5,064 nucleotides of DNA from Burkholderia sp. Its GTDB lineage: Bacteria; Pseudomonadota; Gammaproteobacteria; Burkholderiales; Burkholderiaceae. This document shows, in pieces, positions 1 to 3,918 of this stretch. The notes under the pieces are model-generated. The model was not told where the DNA came from, made no database searches, and worked only from the letters and a program-made list of their open reading frames with translations. How positions within the stretch are numbered: the stretch's first letter is position 1; each line of letters starts with the position of its first letter. Made by a program: the position numbers and the translations under genes. The stretch covers positions 1 to 5,064 of the forward strand of contig JAQGMD010000373.1 in the NCBI GenBank assembly GCA_028292565.1, in the 5' to 3' direction.

Positions 1-1
1 T

Positions 2-94
2 TTCTACAACCGCCAGCGACGTCATTCGCGCCTTGGCTACGTATCGCCAGCGTCATTCGCCGAGAATTTCAACAAAAAGGCGCTGGCTGCTTGA
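2..94 (+). CDS. IS3-family transposase OrfB, C-terminal end (cut by window edge)
   Basis: Thirty codons followed by TGA at 92-94. The peptide begins FYNRQRRHSRLGYVSP and ends in FNKKALAA. The FYN-x-x-R-RH-S-x-LGY-x-SP pattern is the conserved C-terminal signature of IS3-family OrfB (DDE/rve-type integrase domain), just downstream of the catalytic glutamate. The transposase catalyses cut-out and circle-mediated movement of the element. Only the tail is visible, so it cannot be said whether the full gene, including OrfA and its programmed frameshift, is intact. Confidence 0.85.
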   Translation, partial: FYNRQRRHSRLGYVSPASFAENFNKKALAA

Positions 95-100
95 AACGGA

Positions 101-127
101 CGTGTCCACTATTGACAGTACACCTCA
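101..127 (+). repeat. IS3-type right terminal inverted repeat
   Basis: Sequence cgtgtccactattgacagta followed by cacctca. It sits 7 bases after the OrfB stop and ends in TCA, the usual 3' terminus of this family. The cgtgtccactatt part matches the GTGGACACG/AATAGTGGACACG pattern of IS3-subgroup ends on the other strand. The left repeat is outside the window, so the exact boundary is inferred from the family and from where the IS6 reading frame resumes at 128. Confidence 0.7.
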
Positions 128-301
128 TATCTGAATAACCTGATCGAACAGGACCATCGGAATGTGCACCTGCGGACCGCTTCCCTGCCGGGATTCAAAC
201 GATTCAAGTGTGTGGCAACGACTATCGCCGGCATCGAGCTGACGCACCGGATTCGAAAAAGCCATGGAGCCGCGCTACGCCGACTCCATGCTTTCTCGTA
301 G
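128..301 (+). pseudogene. IS6-family transposase, 3' fragment interrupted by the IS3 insertion
   Basis: Reading from tat at 128 gives 57 codons ending at TAG (299-301). The start reads YLNNLIEQDHRNVH, and GFKRF and TIAGIELTHRIRK follow. This is the C-terminal third of the IS6/IS26-type DDE domain; the E of IEQDHR is the third catalytic acidic residue. The N-terminal part with the two catalytic aspartates is absent, cut off by the IS3 end at 127. After HRIRK (about 258) similarity to the family is lost and the frame continues only by chance into sequence shared with the opposite-strand gene, so the IS6 copy is probably truncated on the right as well. No IS6 terminal repeat is visible downstream. 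Confidence 0.8.
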
Positions 302-1279
302 CCTGAGCACGAAAGCTGGCAAGTCGAGCCCCAGGCGTTCTTCCAGCCGGGCAGCGCGTTCGGACAAATCGGCCCACACCAGTTTGCGCAAATCCTTGAA
401 CAGGATCAGAACCCGCTGATTCTCGATAACCGGAATTGTCAGCACTGCTGGAAATATTCTTCTCAACATGCGTAGGTGCGCATCGCACCAAGCGTCATCC
501 TGCAAATAAAGATTGAGGGCCATCATTCCTTGCGCTCGCAAGGCGCGATGGCAGCAACGATAAAAATCCTCATGCGCCAGCGATTCGGAAATTTTGTACG
601 CGTGGTCGTAACCGTCTGACAGAATCACGTCGCAGCTTTGCGGATGGCTCTCAATGTATGCGCGACCGTCCCCGACTACTACCGATAGCCGGGCGTCATC
701 GGCCGGCAGCCCGAAATAGGTGCGGCTGATGTCCACCATCCGTGGATCGATCTCCACTGCCACAATCCGTGTGCCTGGCATCCGTTTGTGGGCGAACTTG
801 ACCTGCTGCCCGCCACCGAGACCGATCATCACCATATCTCTGGGCTCGGGCATGAACACCAGTAACGACATCATCGAAATGGTATACGCGGACACCAATG
901 CATCCGAGGCTTCAATTTTCATTATGCTATGCGCCGTAGATTCGTCATCTTGCTGCATCAAATACCGGTAGCCGTCCCGGTCAACCACCCGGTAGTTGCT
1001 GCCTTCAATCGCATATTCGGTTGTAGTCATTCTTGCCATCCCAGAGAAGTAGCCGATTTTCTGACGCTTGCTCACTATAAGTGGAGTGCGCGACGCCTCA
1101 AGTTCACGAAACCACAAGAATTTTCCAGCCGAAGAGTTGTGGATTACTTTGCAACTAAATAGCTGGCGCAGCCAATAGTCCAGCCGTTCTATATGGTGGT
1201 ATCCAAATCCCTGGTTGCGGACGCAGTCGAGAAACTGCGGCAGGGCTATCATTAAATTGGAGAGCCGCGGCGAATTCAT
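275..1279 (-). CDS. Spermidine-synthase-like (SpeE-fold) protein
   Basis: A 334-residue protein with a class I methyltransferase/spermidine synthase fold from about residue 95 on. Visible motifs are GLGGGQ (153-158, nucleotide-binding glycine loop), VEIDP (175-179, acidic residue after strand 2), GDGRAYI (203-209) and DVILSDGYD (217-225), whose D222 and D225 align with the two aspartates of the DxxD region of aminopropyltransferases. True SpeE has GGGDGG in the first loop; here it is GGGQQ, and the N-terminal strand domain is atypical. Polyamine synthesis is therefore not assured, and the protein is best called SpeE-like with unknown substrate. The start at ATG 1279 has no good ribosome binding site. 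In the same frame an upstream stop lies about 21 codons away with no other ATG, and an internal Met10 is an alternative start. The 3' end overlaps the IS6 remnant by 27 bases, so the last residues (RESMESA) may be foreign to the original gene. It stands alone, with no polyamine genes nearby. Confidence 0.85.
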   Translation of the reverse strand: MNSPRLSNLMIALPQFLDCVRNQGFGYHHIERLDYWLRQLFSCKVIHNSSAGKFLWFRELEASRTPLIVSKRQKIGYFSGMARMTTTEYAIEGSNYRVVDRDGYRYLMQQDDESTAHSIMKIEASDALVSAYTISMMSLLVFMPEPRDMVMIGLGGGQQVKFAHKRMPGTRIVAVEIDPRMVDISRTYFGLPADDARLSVVVGDGRAYIESHPQSCDVILSDGYDHAYKISESLAHEDFYRCCHRALRAQGMMALNLYLQDDAWCDAHLRMLRRIFPAVLTIPVIENQRVLILFKDLRKLVWADLSERAARLEERLGLDLPAFVLRLRESMESA

Positions 1280-1287
1280 GCGGTTGT

Positions 1288-1415
1288 TTACGAAATGGTG
1301 TGCAATAGTCGCGGTGATGGTTCCAGTACAGTACGGCGTCTAAAAATTGGAGCGCTGGAAGGCCAGGGGCGAACCGTAGATCATCTACGCGCGACGATAC
1401 CAGCCATTCCGCCAC
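1288..1415 (-). other. Possible coding relic upstream of the SpeE-like gene
   Basis: A minus-strand frame opens with GTG at 1415, immediately after an in-frame TAG, and reads AEWLVSSRVDDLRFAPGLP and then FLDAVLYWNHHRDYCTPF. Its amino-acid mix and codon choice look like real protein rather than an antisense shadow until about 1288. It then runs out of frame into the start of the SpeE-like gene (one frame away). It could be the original N-terminus of that gene separated by a frameshift, the tail of a lost neighbour, or chance. There is no recognisable family and no strong ribosome binding site. Confidence 0.2.
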
Positions 1416-1679
1416 CTATTTTTATAGAGCCATTTGGAACGTCGGCTCGCGCGAGGAAAGACACGCGCTCAACATGGAACCTTTTCGCCCCTCGTGTCAC
1501 CTATATGGTGCTTAGGAAACTCAGTCGCGATCGTCAAACCGGCTAGCCGACCGCCTGCGCCTACGATGGTTCTCGCAGATGAATGAAGAGGCTGCCTCTC
1601 TTCCGGACCTGCGCAGCGATCTCGCATACCGGCACGAACGAACACAGCGATGAAACCGGATTACCTCATCTATGTAACC

Positions 1680-1686
1680 AGGAGAG
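1680..1686 (+). promoter_or_regulatory. Ribosome binding site of the tryptophan-rich protein gene
   Basis: aggagag, with its AGGAG core 5 bases ahead of ATG 1690. This strong match fixes the start and makes other in-frame starts unlikely. Confidence 0.8.
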
Positions 1687-1689
1687 ACC

Positions 1690-2826
1690 ATGCTGCAAAC
1701 ACCTACCGTGCAACGTCGCCACCAACCGGCCCCGGTCGCCGACTTTGCCCGGTTCCGGCAAACATGGGCGGAGATCGGGCTGACAACGCTGCCGGCAAAC
1801 CGCGGCGCTGCGGAAGCCGCGGTGCAGAAGGTATACAAGACTGCGGGACTCGACGCGCCGGCGAAGATCGTGTGGTGCTCTTCTCCGTTTTCGCTCGCGC
1901 TCGCGCGCGCGGTCTCGATTGATCCCGGGTTCCTTGAATGTGTCATTGCCGAAGTATGGGCACATGTTAAGAAGAGCAATGGATCGGGCCTGAAAGACAA
2001 TATTGCGGACAGCTTCCGCAGCAGTATGAGACTGTTCGATACCGCCGCCGTCAAGCAAGAGCTGGCCGACGCAGTCAAGAAGAGCGTGGCAGCCAAAATG
2101 ACCCAGCGCCTGACTGAAGGCATGAAAGAACATATTCGCCCCAGCGTACTCGGCAGCGTATGGGAAAGCACCTGGAACAGTGTGTGGGACGGCACCTGGA
2201 GTTGCATTTGGCATGGTATCGAGAGCGGCCTGCGCAAAGCCATCGAGGCACAGGACAATAGCCTGATGGACCAGAGCGTTACAAACAGTCTCAAAGACTG
2301 GGTCGGAGATGCAGTCAAAACCGCCATATGGGAAAAGGCAATGGACCAGTCCTGGGCCAATATCCGCAACAGCGCCGGCAGCAAGATCAGGGTGGCGGCA
2401 TGGAACGATCTGTGGTGCGTGCTGCAGGCTTCTATCTGGGAAAACGTTGCCCTGCCGATCGGCGAATGTGTGAAAGCGGGCGGCAACAACAGTACGCAAG
2501 CGAGCTGTTATGGCCAGCATGATGCCTACTGGCAGGCTTTCTACGCCTACTTTCGAGAAAAGGAAAACCTTGTCGCCGAAACCGAACCCGTATCCGGCCT
2601 GCTCGATATCGCGCAATCAGCCGGCTGGTTTGTCCCGCATACACGCATATGCTGGATCAGTGAGCGACCGCTGAAGCTGTCGCTCAACCCAGATAACAAA
2701 TTGCACGCGTCCGACGGGCCTGCGGTGGTGTACCCCGATGGATGGAGTGTATACGCGCGCGATGGCGTGCTGCACTTTCCGCAACAAGGTATGCCCGATT
2801 CCGTGAGCGCTCCCGTCACTAACTGA
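1690..2826 (+). CDS. Tryptophan-rich protein with C-terminal DUF6745-like region
   Basis: A 378-residue protein of unknown function. Residues 19-50 (from FARFRQTWAEIGL) and an IVWCSSP segment around 59-65 look like the N-terminal part typical of DUF6745 proteins. Residues about 90-155 are a charged, helix-prone stretch. Residues about 155-265 contain repeated W-containing segments (WESTWNSVWDGTWSCIW, then further W about every 10-20 residues) that suggest a helical repeat. Residues about 276-365 carry the most family-like part: CYGQHDAYWQAFY, SAGWFVPH, CWISERP, LHASDGPAVVYPDGWSVYA. The assignment is from remembered motif similarity, not a search. There is no signal peptide or membrane segment, so it is cytoplasmic or secreted by a non-Sec route. 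It has a strong ribosome binding site. The next gene starts 25 bases after its TGA, so the two are probably co-transcribed. No catalytic motif is recognised. Confidence 0.85.
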   Translation: MLQTPTVQRRHQPAPVADFARFRQTWAEIGLTTLPANRGAAEAAVQKVYKTAGLDAPAKIVWCSSPFSLALARAVSIDPGFLECVIAEVWAHVKKSNGSGLKDNIADSFRSSMRLFDTAAVKQELADAVKKSVAAKMTQRLTEGMKEHIRPSVLGSVWESTWNSVWDGTWSCIWHGIESGLRKAIEAQDNSLMDQSVTNSLKDWVGDAVKTAIWEKAMDQSWANIRNSAGSKIRVAAWNDLWCVLQASIWENVALPIGECVKAGGNNSTQASCYGQHDAYWQAFYAYFREKENLVAETEPVSGLLDIAQSAGWFVPHTRICWISERPLKLSLNPDNKLHASDGPAVVYPDGWSVYARDGVLHFPQQGMPDSVSAPVTN

Positions 2827-2839
2827 TCCAATTGAAAAC

Positions 2840-2845
2840 AAGAGA
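2840..2845 (+). promoter_or_regulatory. Ribosome binding site of the 145-residue protein gene
   Basis: aagaga, 6 bases ahead of ATG 2852. It lies in the 25-base gap after the upstream gene and supports both this start and independent translation initiation within an operon. Confidence 0.65.
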
Positions 2846-2851
2846 ATATCC

Positions 2852-3289
2852 ATGTCTATTACAACCCGATTCAACCCTGCATCTACAGCCAGCTTGGCGC
2901 CACTGCCGGAGGTCACGGCGAAGCCTTCGGAAACAGTGCCGCCGAAGAAGGCAACGCCAAATTCGGATTCAAAATCGACGGCTCCCCAGAACGGTTCCCG
3001 GGCGCTAGCGCATTCTTTACGGTCGAAAATGAAAGCACCAAAAGGTGCGCCGATCGGCGCGAAGGATTACGCACTGTTTGGCGTGAAAACAATGCAGGAA
3101 ATGATAAGCACCGTCGCAACGGCCGCAATATTCAACAGCGGAGAAAAGGGGGAGCGTGCACGACAGATTACCGGCACCAGTGACCTGCCCGGAAAAACCG
3201 TTATCGGTTTCGGTGGGCACACGCTGGAGGCCGAACTGCGGCTTTTTCACGGAGCGAAGGCGCCCGGATATGGTATGGGCGCAGCGTAG
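2852..3289 (+). CDS. Unknown 145-residue protein, possibly C-terminally truncated
   Basis: The N-terminus MSITTRFNPASTASLAPLPE and residues to about 50 are rich in Ser, Thr, Pro, Lys and Ala and should be disordered. Residues about 55-145 look folded, with segments DYALFGVKTMQEMIST, a short hydrophobic helix VATAAIF and KTVIGFGGHTLEAELRLF. No family is recognised. It is the second gene of a probable operon with the DUF6745-like gene (25-base gap, good ribosome binding site). A polar N-terminus without a Sec signal is seen in type III effectors, but that is weak evidence. It stops at TAG 3287-3289 in a Gly/Ala-rich tail; a frame that begins just before the stop reads VAGAAVAPV up to TGA at 3313-3315. 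One missing base near 3285 would turn GYGMGAA into a longer hydrophobic end, so a recent frameshift or a junction is possible. It also overlaps the end of the decayed minus-strand gene. Confidence 0.7.
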   Translation: MSITTRFNPASTASLAPLPEVTAKPSETVPPKKATPNSDSKSTAPQNGSRALAHSLRSKMKAPKGAPIGAKDYALFGVKTMQEMISTVATAAIFNSGEKGERARQITGTSDLPGKTVIGFGGHTLEAELRLFHGAKAPGYGMGAA

Positions 3290-3655
3290 CCGGAGCTGCT
3301 GTTGCGCCGGTGTGAAGTTGACGCAGCGGCGTCCCCGGTTCGTCTTCGATGTATTGGTCGGGTACGCGTTTGAGTAAGAGCGGATTCCAGCAGGTTCCGG
3401 GCGCATGCACTTGCTCTTCCGTACTGACCTGGTGCACTGCCGGGGCGACGCGACCAGGCTGTGATGCAGCCGTGCAGGCGGTGTTGGCAACGTTGGTCGC
3501 AAATCGTATGGGTTGACCCGATTTGAAAAGTGGCGCACTTGGCCGGCCATCGGGTTCAATTTTCAGTTCATATGATTCGCGCTCGACGCAACGCGACCCA
3601 CTCGTGAGGCGAGCGCGTGAAGGCTGGAATTAAATCTGGAAATCGGATTATTCAT
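3201..3655 (-). pseudogene. Frameshifted minus-strand gene, unknown product
   Basis: ATG at 3655-3653 is preceded 9 bases upstream by AAAGGA and starts MNNPISRFNSSLHALASRVG. This frame stops at TGA (3565-3563) after 30 codons. The frame one base back (an apparent 1-base loss near 3570-3592) then gives protein-like sequence: RESYELKIEPDGRPSAP, LFKSGQPIRFATNVANTA, VHQVSTEEQVHAPGTCWNP, LLLKRVPDQYIEDEPGTPL. It reaches a stop at 3203-3201. Its residue mix is balanced, whereas the competing minus frame through the same bases is Arg/Pro/Ser-rich and looks like a shadow. The part beyond about 3290 overlaps the plus-strand gene ending at 3289, so the original 3' end is probably lost. The N-terminus (IxRFNxS) resembles that of the 2852 protein (TTRFNPAS), hinting at a common class of protein. 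No family is recognised. A sequencing error or programmed frameshift is not excluded. Confidence 0.45.
3513..3563 (+). terminator. Nested inverted repeat, possible weak terminator
   Basis: Outer arms ttgacccgat (3513-3522) and atcgggttcaa (3549-3559) pair except for one bulged base. Inside are a perfect aagtg-gcg-cactt hairpin (3528-3540) and the palindrome ggccggcc (3541-3548). Four T residues (3560-3563) follow on the plus strand, as in a rho-independent terminator for the operon that ends at 3289. The T run is short and the dyad lies within the decayed minus-strand gene, so it may be only a DNA-level repeat. Confidence 0.3.
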
Positions 3656-3664
3656 GGCTCATAT

Positions 3665-3670
3665 TCCTTT
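3665..3670 (-). promoter_or_regulatory. Ribosome binding site of the decayed minus-strand gene
   Basis: AAAGGA on the minus strand, 9 bases ahead of ATG 3655. It is a strong reason to believe this locus was once translated, since nothing else on the minus strand here needs it. Confidence 0.5.
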
Positions 3671-3906
3671 CGAACGTCATACGCATCCATTCTGTTTCGG
3701 GATATGGCGGCAGAGGCGTTTTAGTTCCGCGGTTCGATCATGATCAGCGTACATGTCTCAGCGGCTGTCGGGCATCTTCTCCGGCGTCACCGGTTCTGGC
3801 ACCAGGTGAATCGGGCGTGGCCACCTTCCGGCGGGTTGCAGGCGTGCCGTACACGAAATGGGGAACAGTTGCCGCACCAAGTACCACCTATTCTTGCATT
3901 TCAATC

Positions 3907-3912
3907 AAGAGG
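3907..3912 (+). promoter_or_regulatory. Ribosome binding site of the proline-rich protein gene
   Basis: aagagg, 6 bases ahead of ATG 3919. It has the same spacing and nearly the same sequence (caagag) as the site before the 2852 gene and decides the start at 3919 over the weaker GTG at 3817. Confidence 0.75.
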
Positions 3913-3918
3913 TCAATC

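Larger units (their letters stand above)
1..127 (+). mobile_element. Right end of an IS3-family insertion sequence
   Basis: This is the 3' end of an IS3-family element whose body lies outside the window to the left. It contains the last 30 codons of the OrfB transposase and, after the stop codon, a terminal repeat ending in TCA at 127. Read on the minus strand the end begins TGAGGTGTACTGTC and continues into AATAGTGGACACG, which resembles the termini of IS3-subgroup elements. The base after 127 lies inside an IS6-type transposase reading frame, so the IS3 element inserted into an older IS6 copy. The triplet tat at 128-130 would be half of a 3-base target duplication; the other half is outside the window. 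Confidence 0.8.
1280..1689. other. Intergenic stretch between divergent genes, no secure gene
   Basis: These 410 bases lie between the starts of the SpeE-like gene (minus) and the tryptophan-rich protein gene (plus), so promoters for both should be here. No clear -35/-10 pair, no operator dyad and no TTCG-N16-TTCG (hrp-type) box were found; the single TTCG at 1484-1487 has no partner at the right distance. The segment 1288-1415 on the minus strand may be a coding relic (separate entry). Long frames on the minus strand that run through 1521-2616 are antisense to the downstream gene and are not counted as genes. Confidence 0.5.
3656..3918. other. Divergent intergenic region
   Basis: It lies between the start of the decayed minus-strand gene and the start of the proline-rich gene, so it should hold promoters for both. 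It contains the palindrome ttcgaa (3669-3674) and TTCG at 3696 and 3733, but no two TTCG motifs are spaced by 16 bases, so there is no standard hrp box. The frame of the downstream gene is open back to TAA 3631-3633 without an ATG; a GTG at 3817 with aggtga 7 bases ahead is a possible longer start. Short frames here (18 residues from 3753, MSQRLSGIFSGVTGSGTR; 60 residues from 3740 ending in an ATGA overlap with the next start) lack ribosome binding sites. Confidence 0.5.

Noticed and set aside
222..491. 89-codon minus-strand frame at 222-491.
   Set aside because: It lies in a different frame over the end of the SpeE-like gene and the IS6 remnant and has an Arg/Gly/Ala-rich shadow composition.
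1521..2616. Two long minus-strand open frames (322 and 316 codons) opposite the DUF6745-like gene.
   Set aside because: They are antisense to a gene with family motifs and a strong ribosome binding site. They are mutually overlapping, low in coherent motifs and unusually rich in Ser, Arg, Cys and His, as expected for shadows of a GC-rich gene.
3017..3559. 180-codon minus-strand frame across 3017-3559.
   Set aside because: It is rich in Arg, Pro, Ser and His and runs antisense into the 2852 gene. Another minus frame over the same bases has better protein character and links to a start with a ribosome binding site.
3513..3563. IS21-like end, suggested by ttgacccgatttgaaaa and gggttcaattttca.
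   Set aside because: Only a vague resemblance. No istA/istB remnant is seen, and the bases fit the reading frame of the decayed minus-strand gene.
3656..3918. hrp-type promoter box (TTCG-N16-TTCG) ahead of the proline-rich gene.
   Set aside because: The TTCG motifs at 3669, 3696 and 3733 are 27 and 37 bases apart, not 20, so none forms the box. The upstream region of the 1690 gene was also checked and has only one TTCG.
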